A stretch of 64,000 nucleotides of DNA from an uncultured Bacilli bacterium (GCA_934098485.1 CAKOOH010000007.1:1-64000), one strand, 5' to 3'. Shown: positions 34,772-44,238, counted from the stretch's first letter. Notes: generated by a model not told the origin, from the sequence alone. A program made the numbers and translations.

Positions 34772-34830
34772 TTAATAGAGAAATTAATAACGTGAATAGC
34801 GTTTTGATTAGTAAATTATGCAAGTAATTT

Positions 34831-34860
34831 TAAGGTAATTATGAACGATAATTTACCTTA
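34831..34860 (+). promoter_or_regulatory. Hairpin in the hisS leader
   Basis: TAAGGTAA and TTACCTTA pair over 8 bp around a 14-nt loop, 30 nt before the hisS start. There is no T-box core sequence here, so if this leader is regulatory it works some other way. Confidence 0.5.
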
Positions 34861-34891
34861 AATATTATTTGTATTTTTAAAGGGAGGAACT

Positions 34892-36154
34892 ATGATTACT
34901 AAACAAAAAGGAACAAATGATATATCAGGAGTGCTTGCTAAAAAAAGGGAGTATTTAAATGATATTATAAGAAGCATTTGCGAAAAATATAACTATAATT
35001 ATATTGAAACACCAGTGTTTGAAGCAACTGAGTTATTTCATAGATCAGTTGGAGAAACTACAGATATGGTATCTAAGGAAACTTATGATTTTTTAGATCG
35101 TGGGGATAGAGCAATTACTTTAAGACCAGAGGGTACGGCAGGAGTGGCTAGATGGTTTTTAGAAAATAAATTATATGGTAATATGACTGAACCAATTAAA
35201 GTTTATTATAATGAGAAAATGTATCGTTATGAAAGACCTCAAGCAGGAAGAATGCGTGAATTTACACAGTTCGGGATAGAACTTATTGGCTCTGATGACG
35301 TACTTGCAGATTTAGAAGTTATCAGTCTTGCTTTTCAAACTTATGAGTTAATGGGTTTAAACGGAGTTAAGATTAAAATTAATTCTTTAGGAGATGCGGA
35401 ATCAAGAAACAACTACCGTGAAGCTTTACTTAATTATTTAAAACCACATATTAATGATTTGTGTGAAGATTGCAAAGAAAGATTAGAAAAAAATCCGCTT
35501 AGAATATTGGACTGCAAAATTGATGGGGATAAAGATATTATTAAAAATGCTCCTAAGACAATAGATTATTTAAATGAAGAAAGTTTAAATAGATATAATA
35601 AGTTAAAAGAATATTTGGATTTATTAGAAATATCTTATGAAGAAGATGTAAGACTTGTTAGAGGTCTTGATTATTATAATCATGTAGTTTTTGAGGTTTA
35701 TGCTGACGTGCCAGAATATGGAGATTTAGCCCTTGGTGGCGGGGGACGTTATAATGGACTTATGGAAGTACTAGGTGGGCCAAAAGTACCAGCAGTTGGC
35801 TTTGCAATGGGATATGATAGAACTTTATTTGCTATAGAAGCATCAGGAATAAATATTCCTATTAATGATTCAATTGATGCGTATGTTATGTATGTGTCTA
35901 GTACGGAAAAAGAAACAGCTGCTTATTTAACGCAAAATTTAAGAATGAATGGTTTTATTACGGAAACTGATTTATTAAATAAGGGACTTAAAGGGGAATT
36001 TAAATCAGCGGATAGATTTAATGCTAAATATTTAATTATTCTTAATGATGAAGATTTAAAGGATATGAAGGTTAATGTTAAAGATAACCGCACTAAGGAA
36101 GAAGAAAAAGTTGCTATTAATGATTTAGTTGATTATTTAGATATGCATATGTAA
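34892..36154 (+). CDS. hisS: Histidyl-tRNA synthetase
   Basis: A 420-residue class II HisRS. KGTNDISGV is the family N-terminus; YNYIETPVFE lies in motif 1, YRYERPQAGRMREFTQFGIE is motif 2, LVRGLDYY is the histidine A motif, and GFAMGYDRTLFAI is motif 3. The C-terminal anticodon-binding domain is present. AAAGGGAGGA precedes the start. gatC follows 13 nt downstream, so hisS probably heads a hisS-gatCAB operon. Confidence 0.97.
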   Translation: MITKQKGTNDISGVLAKKREYLNDIIRSICEKYNYNYIETPVFEATELFHRSVGETTDMVSKETYDFLDRGDRAITLRPEGTAGVARWFLENKLYGNMTEPIKVYYNEKMYRYERPQAGRMREFTQFGIELIGSDDVLADLEVISLAFQTYELMGLNGVKIKINSLGDAESRNNYREALLNYLKPHINDLCEDCKERLEKNPLRILDCKIDGDKDIIKNAPKTIDYLNEESLNRYNKLKEYLDLLEISYEEDVRLVRGLDYYNHVVFEVYADVPEYGDLALGGGGRYNGLMEVLGGPKVPAVGFAMGYDRTLFAIEASGINIPINDSIDAYVMYVSSTEKETAAYLTQNLRMNGFITETDLLNKGLKGEFKSADRFNAKYLIILNDEDLKDMKVNVKDNRTKEEEKVAINDLVDYLDMHM

Positions 36155-36167
36155 GTTTAGGAGGAGT

Positions 36168-36473
36168 ATGAAAACTTTTACAAAAGATGAAATTATTAAG
36201 TTTGCCGATAAATTATTAATCGGTTTGACAGATGAAGAAGCGGATGCTTTATTAGATGAATTTGATGTAATTAATGAAAATATTAATCAAATTAATAATT
36301 TAGACTTAAGTGATGTAACGCCGGCATTTATGCCGTATGATTTTTATGTGGCAACGCTTAGGGAAGATGAAGCAAAAGAAGGAAGCACAATTGATGAGCT
36401 GCTTTCTAATGCTAAAGATGTTGATGGCAGGGAGATAAAGGTTCCTAAAGTTGTAGGAGGCGAAAACGCATGA
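36168..36473 (+). CDS. gatC: Asp/Glu-tRNA amidotransferase subunit C
   Basis: A 101-residue GatC with the usual pattern (FADKLLIGLTDEEADALLDEF, then INNLDLSDVTPAFMP). It wraps around GatA and stabilises the complex with GatB. GGAGGAG precedes the ATG. Stop and gatA start overlap as ATGA. Confidence 0.93.
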   Translation: MKTFTKDEIIKFADKLLIGLTDEEADALLDEFDVINENINQINNLDLSDVTPAFMPYDFYVATLREDEAKEGSTIDELLSNAKDVDGREIKVPKVVGGENA

Positions 36474-37906
36474 GAAGTTTAATTGAAGATATAAAAAAAG
36501 AACTAGATGAAAAAAGATTTAGTAATGATGAACTAATACGAAAAGCAATAGATGATGCTTATTTATCGAATAAAAAATGTAATGATTTTGTGACTATTTT
36601 GGATAAACCAGAATGGAAAGAAAATGATCTTAGTATACTTAGTGGAATACCTTATGCTGCTAAAGATTTATTTAGCACTAAAAATATTCTTACGACGGGT
36701 TCAAGCAATGCTTTAAAGGATTATATTCCATATTTTGATGCAACAGTTATTGAAAGATTAAAAAAAGCAGGTGCTGTTTTAATTGGTAAGACAACTTGTG
36801 ATGAATTTGGTTTAGGAGGAACTGGTACAACTGCTCATACAGGTGTAACGTTAAATCCAATAAATCTTAAATGTCAAGCCGGGGGATCTTCTTCGGGGTC
36901 AGCTGCAGCGGTGGCAGATGGAGTAGTATCTTTTGCTCTTGGAACTGATACAGGAGACTCGGTTAGAAAACCAGCGGCTTATTGTGGTATTGTAGGATAT
37001 AAACCCACTTATGGAGTGATTTCTAGATTTGGTGTTTTTCCATTTGCGTCTTCTCTTGATCATGTAGGTGTTTTAACAAGATATGTTAAAGATGCCGCTA
37101 TTGTCGTAGATGCTATAAAAGGTGTTGATGGCAAAGATATGACAGTACTACCAAATTTACAAAATTTAACAGAAAAAATAAATACTAATATTGCCGGCAA
37201 AAAGTTATTTTATATAAAAGAATTATGTAATGTAAATAGTTATGAAAATCCTAGTGAAAACCTTATAGCTAGCATTAATAAATTTCATGAGACTCTTGAT
37301 ATTTTAAAAGAAATGGGTGCAAGCGTTTCAGAAATATCTATTGATAAAAGATTATTAAATGCTATTTATCCTACTTATGTGGTAATAAGCTGTGCAGAGG
37401 CTACTAGTAATTTATCAATGTATACAGGGATAATTTATGGGCCTAGAGGAAATGGAAAGAATATTAATGAGATGGTTAAAGATTATCGCACTAATTCTTT
37501 TAGTCCTTTAATTAAAAGAAGATTAGTAATTGGTAGTTATGTTTTACAAAAGGAAAATCAAGATAGATATTATCTTAATGCTTGTAAAGTTAGAAGAAAA
37601 ATTATTGATAAATTTAACGAATTATTTTTAGAGTATGATGGTTTTATTACGATGGCTAGTGGAATGGGAGCACCGCTTATTAATGAAGCATCAGAAGTAC
37701 TTACGAATAGAGCCGTACTAGAAAATCATTTGGCAATTGCTAATTTTGGAGGTTATCCATCAATTACTATTCCAAATGGATACGTAGATAATATGCCAAT
37801 AGGAGTTAATATAACTGGTAAAGTTTTAGATGATGCGAATGTTCTTAGCATTGCAGCTGCTTTAGAAGAAAAGATTGATTTTAAATTAGGAGGCCAAAAT
37901 GAATAA
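36470..37906 (+). CDS. gatA: Asp/Glu-tRNA amidotransferase subunit A
   Basis: A 478-residue amidase-signature enzyme that frees ammonia from glutamine. The catalytic Lys is in PYAAKDLF, the Ser pair in AGGSSSGSAAAVADG and GTDTGDSVRKPAAYCG. Length and order are standard. It overlaps gatC by 4 nt and gatB by 8 nt. Confidence 0.97.
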   Translation: MRSLIEDIKKELDEKRFSNDELIRKAIDDAYLSNKKCNDFVTILDKPEWKENDLSILSGIPYAAKDLFSTKNILTTGSSNALKDYIPYFDATVIERLKKAGAVLIGKTTCDEFGLGGTGTTAHTGVTLNPINLKCQAGGSSSGSAAAVADGVVSFALGTDTGDSVRKPAAYCGIVGYKPTYGVISRFGVFPFASSLDHVGVLTRYVKDAAIVVDAIKGVDGKDMTVLPNLQNLTEKINTNIAGKKLFYIKELCNVNSYENPSENLIASINKFHETLDILKEMGASVSEISIDKRLLNAIYPTYVVISCAEATSNLSMYTGIIYGPRGNGKNINEMVKDYRTNSFSPLIKRRLVIGSYVLQKENQDRYYLNACKVRRKIIDKFNELFLEYDGFITMASGMGAPLINEASEVLTNRAVLENHLAIANFGGYPSITIPNGYVDNMPIGVNITGKVLDDANVLSIAAALEEKIDFKLGGQNE

Positions 37907-39323
37907 ATATGAAACAGTTATTGGTTTAGAACTTCACTGTGCTCTTAAAACTAATTCAAAAGTATTTTCACCTAGTAAGAATTCTTATAGTGAAGTACCT
38001 AATATTTATGCCAACGAAATTGATTTATCTTTTCCGGGAATTATGCCTTCTTTAAATAAGGAAGCAGTTAGAAAAGCTTTAAAAATGAGTATGGTGTTAG
38101 GATGTACACAACCTGATGAATTATTATTTGATCGTAAGAATTATTATTATCCAGATTTACCTAAAGGTTTTCAAATTACACAGGTTACTAAGCCAGTGGG
38201 AATTAATGGAAAGATTGATTTATATGCCGATGGCAAGGATTTCACGGTTTATATTCATGATATTCATTTAGAAGAAGATACGGCATCATTAGATCATTAT
38301 GATACATATTCACTTATTAATTATAATAGGTGTGGGGCACCTTTAATTGAAATAGTAACAACACCTTGCTTACATAGTGGGGAAGAGGCAGTAGCCTTTT
38401 TAGAATATTTAGCGAATAGTTTTAAATATTGTGATATTTCTGAAGCTGATACGAAAAAAGGCCAAATACGATGTGATGTTAATATTAATTTAAAAAATAA
38501 AGAAGGAAAGTATGTTACACCAAAAGTAGAAATAAAAAATATTAACTCATTTTCTCATGTTGTAGAAGCCATTAATTATGAAGTAAAAAGACAAACGGAA
38601 GCACTTGATTTAGGAATTGAAGAATTAGTTCAAGAAACTAGAAGATATGATGAAAGTACAAATACTACGATTAGAATGCGTACTAAGGTTGATAGTGTTG
38701 ATTATAAGTATTTTGTAGAACCAAATATTCCTCGCATAAAAATAGAAACAAGTTATTTAGAAGAAATAAAAAAAGAAATACCAGTTTTACCTAATGTAAG
38801 ATTAATTAAATATATTAAAGAATATGGTTTTACAGAAGGAGAAGCAAAAACAATCGTAAGAGATATTGATTTAAGTAATTATTTTGAAGAGTTAGTTTCT
38901 TTAGGTGTAGTTCCTAAAACGGCTTTTAACTGGATTTCTTCACAAATTATAGGCTATTTAAATAAGGAATATATGAATATAAAAGATTTTTATTTGACTC
39001 CTAGACTTTTAAAGGAAATAATTGATGCAATAAATGATGGGATTATTTCTTCTAAACAGGGCAAAGAATTATTTTATTTATGTCTAGACGAAAAGCAAGA
39101 ACCTAGTGTATTAATAAAAACTCATAACATGTCTCAGATGAGTGATGATGGAGCGTTAAGCGATATAATTGATAAAATTATCGAAAATAATCCGGAACAA
39201 AGAAAGGCTTTCCATAATGGAAGAAATAATTTATTTGATTATTTTGTCGGACAAGTTATGAAAGAAACTAGAGGTAAAGCTAATCCTGTTAAAGTAAAAG
39301 AAATATTAAACGAAAGATTATAA
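37899..39323 (+). CDS. gatB: Asp/Glu-tRNA amidotransferase subunit B
   Basis: A 474-residue GatB: VIGLELHCALKTNSKVFS start, LPKGFQITQ, HLEEDTASLDH and DYNRCG-type INYNRCGAPLIEIVT motifs of the kinase-like domain, then the helical and YqeY-like tail (KPN-like GKANPVKVKEIL). It phosphorylates and transamidates Asp-tRNA-Asn or Glu-tRNA-Gln. No glutaminyl- or asparaginyl-tRNA synthetase is seen in the window. Confidence 0.97.
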   Translation: MNKYETVIGLELHCALKTNSKVFSPSKNSYSEVPNIYANEIDLSFPGIMPSLNKEAVRKALKMSMVLGCTQPDELLFDRKNYYYPDLPKGFQITQVTKPVGINGKIDLYADGKDFTVYIHDIHLEEDTASLDHYDTYSLINYNRCGAPLIEIVTTPCLHSGEEAVAFLEYLANSFKYCDISEADTKKGQIRCDVNINLKNKEGKYVTPKVEIKNINSFSHVVEAINYEVKRQTEALDLGIEELVQETRRYDESTNTTIRMRTKVDSVDYKYFVEPNIPRIKIETSYLEEIKKEIPVLPNVRLIKYIKEYGFTEGEAKTIVRDIDLSNYFEELVSLGVVPKTAFNWISSQIIGYLNKEYMNIKDFYLTPRLLKEIIDAINDGIISSKQGKELFYLCLDEKQEPSVLIKTHNMSQMSDDGALSDIIDKIIENNPEQRKAFHNGRNNLFDYFVGQVMKETRGKANPVKVKEILNERL

Positions 39324-39338
39324 TTAAGAAGTTTTGTG

Positions 39339-39358
39339 AAAAGCAAAGCTTTTTATTT
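39339..39358 (+). terminator. Probable gatB terminator
   Basis: AAAAGC and GCTTTT around AAA, followed by TATTT. The stem is only 6 bp. Confidence 0.5.
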
Positions 39359-39444
39359 GGATTAAACGCCTGGCGAATTTAATTAATGATGAGTCTTGAA
39401 ATTACCTCTAACATCGTCAGATCCATTTATAATTATAGAAAATT

Positions 39445-39471
39445 AAGATAATCTATATTTATCTTTTTTTT
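39445..39471 (+). terminator. Second hairpin with T tract before the HerA-like gene
   Basis: AAGATAA and TTATCTT, 7 bp, a 7-nt loop, followed by a run of T. It ends just before the next promoter and insulates the two units. Confidence 0.6.
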
Positions 39472-39477
39472 ATGATA

Positions 39478-39486
39478 TGGTATACT
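39478..39486 (+). promoter_or_regulatory. Extended -10 promoter of the HerA-like gene
   Basis: TGGTATACT, 30 nt upstream of the start codon. Confidence 0.55.
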
Positions 39487-39515
39487 AAATATATATAATA
39501 AAGGGATTGATAAGT

Positions 39516-41279
39516 ATGTTTGGAAAAATTAAATATATTAGTGATAATACAGCTGTTGTTGAGTTTAATAAAGAAGGAAATGTAATTACTAATTTAATGA
39601 ATTTACATGTTGTTTTTGAATCAGAAAATAGTAGATTACTTGGTGAAGTAAAATCAGTAGATGATACATCTGTGCATATCGAGCTTTTAGGTGAATTTGC
39701 TGGCGACCGCTTTATTGTAGGAACAATAAAAAAGCCAACTTTAAATAGTAATTTAAGAGTAATAAATAATGAAGAATTAGATATAATAATGGGACGTAAT
39801 GATATGGAATCATTATATATTGGTAATAGTCCACTTTATGAAAATAGAAAAATATATGCTAAAATTAATGATTTGTTTTCAAATCATTTAGCAATTTTTG
39901 GTAATTCTGGTAGTGGTAAATCATGTTCTGTATCACGTATTATTCAAAATATATTTTTAAATCCTAATTTTATATCTTATAATGCAAATTTACTTATTTT
40001 TGATGCTTATGGGGAATATAAAAATGCTTTTAGAAATTTAAATCAAATAAATCCTAATTATGAGTATAAGTTTATGACAACTCATCCAACGGACAGTAAT
40101 GACATGTTATTTCAAATACCACCATATTTACTTACGAATGATGATTTTGCACTTCTTTTAAATGCAGAAAATCATAGCCAGCTTACAATTATAGAAAGAA
40201 TGCTTAAACTTACAAAAATATTTAGTATTAATAATGATGAAACTAATAAACTTAAAAATCATTTAATTGTTAGAGCGATGCAAGCTGTATTATTTAGTAA
40301 TGAATCATCTAATGCTAAAAAGAATAATATATTTAAAATATTAACAACTTGTTATACGGATGAAGTTAATATGAATACTACACTTCAAGGTATTGGTTAT
40401 ACGAGAAAGCTTACAGATTGTTTTAAAATAGACTCTAAAGGGGAGTTTTCGGAAAGTGTAATGATTAATGAGTTTATTTCTAAATATTATAATGAAAATT
40501 TAGAAACAAACGTAGAAATACCTAAAAATACTTATTTTACTTTGGATGATGTTGCTAAAGCATTAGATTTTACTTTGATTGGCGAGGGATTTTTAGATAA
40601 TGAAATTATGCAAGATTCAGCGATTATATTAAAGGTACGTTTACATTCAATAATTAATAGTAAGAATAAAGAATATTTTGAAGTTAAGGTTAATTTGAAT
40701 TTAGAACAGTTTATTTCTAGTTTAATATTAAAGGGAAATAAAAGATCTCAAATTATTAATATAAATTTAGAGGATATTGATGATAATTTAGCAAAAGTAT
40801 TTGTTAAAGTTATTTCCAGGATGGTTTTTGATTTTGCTAAGTCAAGAAAAATGCGTGCGTCAATTCCATTTCATCTAGTTATTGAAGAAGCCCATAGATA
40901 TGTAACTAGTGATAATGATAAATATTTGCTTGGTTATAACATTTTTGAACGAATTAGTAAGGAAGGACGTAAATATGGTGTTATAATAGATCTTATCAGT
41001 CAAAGACCGGTAGATATTTCTGAGACGGTTGTTGCCCAGATGAGTAACTTCTTAATACTTAAGATGACCCATCCAAAAGATCTAGAATATATTGAAAAAA
41101 TGCTTCCGAATGTTTCGACTGATATTATTGAAAAATTAAATTCATTACAGCCGGGAACTTTGGTTTCATTTGGTAGTGCCTTCAAAATCCCATTATTAAT
41201 TAAAATGGATATGCCAAATCCTTTACCATATTCTAGTAACTGTAATGTATTAGAAAGATGGAAAGGTAATGAAAATTAA
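39516..41279 (+). CDS. HerA-like ATPase (DUF87/FtsK-HerA superfamily)
   Basis: A 587-residue P-loop ATPase. An N-terminal HAS-barrel-type beta domain (residues about 1-90) precedes Walker A FGNSGSGKSCS near 134, an early acidic motif LLIFDAYGEY, Walker B HLVIEEAHRYV near 455, and the sensor-like LISQRPVDISETVVAQ with the C-terminal strand region. This order matches HerA-type hexameric translocases that act with nucleases in DNA end processing or in antiphage systems. No NurA, Sir2 or DUF4297-type partner is adjacent; instead the stop overlaps the start of a TtcA-like gene by 11 nt. GGGA lies 9 nt before the ATG. Confidence 0.85.
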   Translation: MFGKIKYISDNTAVVEFNKEGNVITNLMNLHVVFESENSRLLGEVKSVDDTSVHIELLGEFAGDRFIVGTIKKPTLNSNLRVINNEELDIIMGRNDMESLYIGNSPLYENRKIYAKINDLFSNHLAIFGNSGSGKSCSVSRIIQNIFLNPNFISYNANLLIFDAYGEYKNAFRNLNQINPNYEYKFMTTHPTDSNDMLFQIPPYLLTNDDFALLLNAENHSQLTIIERMLKLTKIFSINNDETNKLKNHLIVRAMQAVLFSNESSNAKKNNIFKILTTCYTDEVNMNTTLQGIGYTRKLTDCFKIDSKGEFSESVMINEFISKYYNENLETNVEIPKNTYFTLDDVAKALDFTLIGEGFLDNEIMQDSAIILKVRLHSIINSKNKEYFEVKVNLNLEQFISSLILKGNKRSQIININLEDIDDNLAKVFVKVISRMVFDFAKSRKMRASIPFHLVIEEAHRYVTSDNDKYLLGYNIFERISKEGRKYGVIIDLISQRPVDISETVVAQMSNFLILKMTHPKDLEYIEKMLPNVSTDIIEKLNSLQPGTLVSFGSAFKIPLLIKMDMPNPLPYSSNCNVLERWKGNEN

Positions 41280-42069
41280 CGAAGAGGTTAAATCTATTAT
41301 TAAAACATATCGTAAAACAATATGGAAACAGACTATTAAAGCCATAGATGAATATGAACTTATTAAAGAAAATGATACTATCGCAGTATGTATATCAGGC
41401 GGTAAGGATTCATTTTTATGTGCAACAGTTTTAAAAGAGATTCAAAGACATTATAAAGTTAAATTTAATTTAAAATATATTTGTATGAATCCTGGTTATA
41501 GTAAGGATGTACTTGATAAAATTAAAAGTAATGCGGAAAGACTAGATATTGATTTACAGATGTTTGAGAGCACTATTTTTGATGATGTAAAAGATGAAGA
41601 AAATCCATGTTATTTATGTGCGAGAAAAAGAAGGGGATATTTATATAGTAAAGCGCAAGAGTTAGGTTGCAATAAAATCGCACTTGGGCATCATTTTGAT
41701 GATGTTATTGAGACAATTATGTTAAATATTCTTTATGCGGGACAATTTGGTTCTATGCTTCCTAAATTAAAGTCCGATCATTATGAAGGATTAGAACTTA
41801 TTAGACCTTTATATTTAGTGCATGAAAAAGATATCAAAAATTGGGTTAAACATAATAATTTAGAATTTATTAATTGTGCTTGCAAAGTTACAAAGAAAAA
41901 TGGTTTTGGTAAAAGAGCTGAAGTTAAAGAACTAATAAAGAATTTGAAAGAGGTTTATAAAGATGTTGATAAAAATATTTTTAAATCTTCTTTAAATGTA
42001 AATTTAAATACTTTATTAGGCTATTACGATAGTGAAAAACATACATTTTTAGATAATTATGATAAGTAG
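41269..42069 (+). CDS. TtcA-like tRNA 2-thiolation family protein
   Basis: A 266-residue PP-loop ATPase: VCISGGKDSFLCATVL is the PP-loop, NPCYLCARKRRGYLY the CxxC motif of the TtcA group, and LGHHFDDVIETIMLN the conserved His/Asp stretch. The second Cys set of TtcA may correspond to INCACKV near residue 205. Such enzymes adenylate and thiolate tRNA cytidine 32 or uridine; the exact substrate cannot be told from sequence. It overlaps the HerA-like ATPase gene by 11 nt, so translation is coupled. Confidence 0.82.
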   Translation: MKINEEVKSIIKTYRKTIWKQTIKAIDEYELIKENDTIAVCISGGKDSFLCATVLKEIQRHYKVKFNLKYICMNPGYSKDVLDKIKSNAERLDIDLQMFESTIFDDVKDEENPCYLCARKRRGYLYSKAQELGCNKIALGHHFDDVIETIMLNILYAGQFGSMLPKLKSDHYEGLELIRPLYLVHEKDIKNWVKHNNLEFINCACKVTKKNGFGKRAEVKELIKNLKEVYKDVDKNIFKSSLNVNLNTLLGYYDSEKHTFLDNYDK

Positions 42070-42141
42070 TTAGATGACTACTTTTTCTTTTCATTTTAAT
42101 GATATTGTGGTAATATATAAGAACTTTGAAGGGTGATAGAT

Positions 42142-42522
42142 ATGATACAAAGTTTTTCAAGGATTTATTTTTATGCTGATAATATGAAAGATGCAAAGAA
42201 ATTAGAGATAGTAATTGGACAGTTACAAATTATTTTAAAAAAGAAAGGCTTGGATGTAAATATTGGTATAAGTAGTGATTTAACTAATAAAGATGATTTG
42301 GTTATTTTTTATGTTAGCGATAATATTACTGATGAAGATACTTTAAAAATATTATTTGATAAAATCATAAGTGGTAATTCAAAAATATATGTGTGCTGCT
42401 GGCCTTATTCTAATGTCAGACCTTTAATGGATGAACAATTTAGTAATTTAGGAAGTAATTTAGAGGATATTGCTTCTTGGCTTTTCAGTCAATATGAAAT
42501 AAAAAATAAAATGAATAAATAA
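42142..42522 (+). CDS. Hypothetical protein, 126 residues
   Basis: I do not recognise this family. It alternates hydrophobic strands and helices (DNMKDAKKLEIVIGQLQIIL; DLVIFYVSDNI; KIYVCCWPYSN), which suggests a small alpha/beta, possibly flavodoxin- or TIR-like, fold; that is only a guess. The start is ATG 42142 with AAGGGTGAT upstream rather than the GTG at 42133 inside that site. It is 72 nt after the TtcA-like gene. Confidence 0.6.
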   Translation: MIQSFSRIYFYADNMKDAKKLEIVIGQLQIILKKKGLDVNIGISSDLTNKDDLVIFYVSDNITDEDTLKILFDKIISGNSKIYVCCWPYSNVRPLMDEQFSNLGSNLEDIASWLFSQYEIKNKMNK

Positions 42523-42573
42523 TCAAAAAATGTAAAACAAACAAATAACTATTTATTTTATAATAAAGTATGA

Positions 42574-42579
42574 TATAAT
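42574..42579 (+). promoter_or_regulatory. -10 element of the 6S RNA gene
   Basis: TATAAT about 9-10 nt before the predicted RNA 5' end. The -35 region is poor. Confidence 0.5.
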
Positions 42580-42587
42580 TAAGTTAC

Positions 42588-42743
42588 CTAGAAAGTGTTT
42601 ATTACATAAAACCGACAATGGTGATACTTGGGAATCTAATTGATAGGTTGTGTTGAATACTAGGCTTTGCTTAGGATCCTAATATCTATCATGTGATGCC
42701 CACCTGTGAGAGAGCGGGCTTTATCACTTATATAACACTTTTT
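42588..42743 (+). ncRNA. ssrS: 6S RNA (RNA polymerase-binding regulatory RNA)
   Basis: A non-coding stretch whose ends pair (AAGTGTT with AACACTT) to close a long rod, with further helices such as TGATAGGTT...AATATCTATCA and GCCC...GGGC towards the 3' side (GATGCCCACCTGTGAGAGAG). It is followed by T-rich sequence acting as a terminator. It lies just upstream of tcdA and near rarA, the same neighbourhood as 6S RNA (bsrA) in Bacillus subtilis. At about 156 nt it is shorter than the usual 180-200. 6S RNA mimics an open promoter and sequesters sigma-A RNA polymerase. Confidence 0.7.
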
Positions 42744-42816
42744 AGGCTTTTTTATGGGCAAATTTGCAATTTTTGCTAAGTTTTTATATAATAAAATTGA
42801 TTGATGGGTGATATTA

Positions 42817-43488
42817 ATGTTTGAAAGACTTATTTCTTTAATAGGTAAAGATAAATTTTCTAGATTGCAAAGTGTAAATGTTTTAGTTGTTGGCATAGGT
42901 GGCGTTGGAGGTTATGCTTTTGAGGCTTTAGTTAGAGGGGGAATTACTAATATAACAATAGTTGATGGAGATGTTATTGAAGAGTCGAATTTGAATAGGC
43001 AAATTATTACATCAAGTAAATTAATAGGTGAATCAAAAGTTATGGCCGCAAAAACTAGGGCATTAGAAATAAATCCGAATTTGCATATTACAACAATTGA
43101 TAAGTTCATTGATGAAAATAATTTTGATGAGCTTATTATGAATAAAAAGTATGATTATGTAATTGATGCTTGTGATGATATAAATTTGAAGTTTTTACTG
43201 ATAAAAAACGCTAATAAATATAAATTAATTTCTAGTATGGGGACAGCTAATAAAATAGATCCTAGTTCTTTTTCAATAACAACATTAGATAAAACAAGCA
43301 ATGACCCAATAGCTAGAATATTAAGAAAAAAAGTTAAAGATGCTAAATTACATAGAAAGTTTAAGGTTGTAAGTAGTACAGAAAGCCCAGTACCAAATAA
43401 AAAAGTACTTGGTACTAATAGTTTTATTCCAGGTATTTCAGGATTATTATGTGCTAGTTATGTTATAAATGATATCACAAAAAAATAG
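42817..43488 (+). CDS. tcdA: tRNA threonylcarbamoyladenosine dehydratase (ThiF/E1-like)
   Basis: A 223-residue E1-like adenylating protein. VVGIGGVGGYAFEALVRGGI is the nucleotide-binding loop, DGDVIEESNLNRQ holds the catalytic Asp/Asn/Arg, and VIDACDDINLKFLL follows. TcdA cyclises t6A37 of tRNA to ct6A. It is somewhat shorter than the family's usual 250 to 270, missing part of the C-terminus. The start is ATG 42817 with GGGTGA 5 nt upstream. The 6S RNA-tcdA order resembles Bacillus. Confidence 0.92.
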   Translation: MFERLISLIGKDKFSRLQSVNVLVVGIGGVGGYAFEALVRGGITNITIVDGDVIEESNLNRQIITSSKLIGESKVMAAKTRALEINPNLHITTIDKFIDENNFDELIMNKKYDYVIDACDDINLKFLLIKNANKYKLISSMGTANKIDPSSFSITTLDKTSNDPIARILRKKVKDAKLHRKFKVVSSTESPVPNKKVLGTNSFIPGISGLLCASYVINDITKK

Positions 43489-43540
43489 CAATAATGATGT
43501 GAATCTCATTTTGGAGACACAACAATAATGCTATTTTTAT
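43481..43540. terminator. Bidirectional terminator between tcdA and the converging gene
   Basis: AAAAATAGCA and TGCTATTTTT form a 10-bp stem with a long (38-nt) loop. Runs of T occur on both strands. The 5' arm includes the tcdA stop. Confidence 0.7.
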
Positions 43541-43545
43541 TTTTG

Positions 43546-44238
43546 CTAATATTTATATGGCTTAGGTAGAGTATCTATACTTTTTGCAGAACATATACTA
43601 GCCGTATAATAATCTTCAATAATTGTGCCATTACTTTTACGATAAGTAATTAAGTCGGAAAAAACAGTATATATTCTTCCGGAAAAAGGCAAACTATCAT
43701 TAATATAATCATTAATTGCGCGCTGTAAGATAAAAGGAATACCTTTAGTAATATAAAAATTTATACAAATATCAATATTTTTTAAAGATTTTAATTTTAG
43801 GGTTAATTTAGTAAATAGGTAAAAAGATAGTAAGGAATATTTTTCGTCGTAATATGATGGAGTGGCATAATAATTAATTATACTGGCAATTATACGATCA
43901 TAGTTTAGTAGTGATAAATTGAGATATCCTAATTTTTCTGTGGTAAAAGTAATAATTTCTTGCTCTAATTCAGGAAATAATTCAGTAATTTTCTTGATAG
44001 ATAAAGTAGCAAGTAAATTTTGACATAGTCCCTTTTTTTCTTCGGTAGCAGAAACTTCTAAAATTCCTTCAATATCAATATCACTAACGGGAATTTCAAT
44101 GGTTACTTTTTGATTATCATTTTGTTTTTTTTCTTTAACATCTTTAATTAAATTAAGTGAGCAATCAGTAAAAATATAGGCACCATTATTATTGTTTGCA
44201 GATATTAAAGTTTTGTAAGTAGAAAATTTTTGCGTCAT
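43546..44238 (-). CDS. Hypothetical protein, 230 residues
   Basis: I do not recognise this family. It is a soluble protein, with an acidic N-terminal half and strands such as KVTIEIPVSDIDIEGILEV; no membrane segment or catalytic motif is visible. The start is set at ATG 44238, with GGTGA 5 nt upstream; a GTG at 44247 would lie within that site. It follows gpsA-rarA on the same strand but a terminator separates them. Confidence 0.6.
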   Translation of the reverse strand: MTQKFSTYKTLISANNNNGAYIFTDCSLNLIKDVKEKKQNDNQKVTIEIPVSDIDIEGILEVSATEEKKGLCQNLLATLSIKKITELFPELEQEIITFTTEKLGYLNLSLLNYDRIIASIINYYATPSYYDEKYSLLSFYLFTKLTLKLKSLKNIDICINFYITKGIPFILQRAINDYINDSLPFSGRIYTVFSDLITYRKSNGTIIEDYYTASICSAKSIDTLPKPYKY

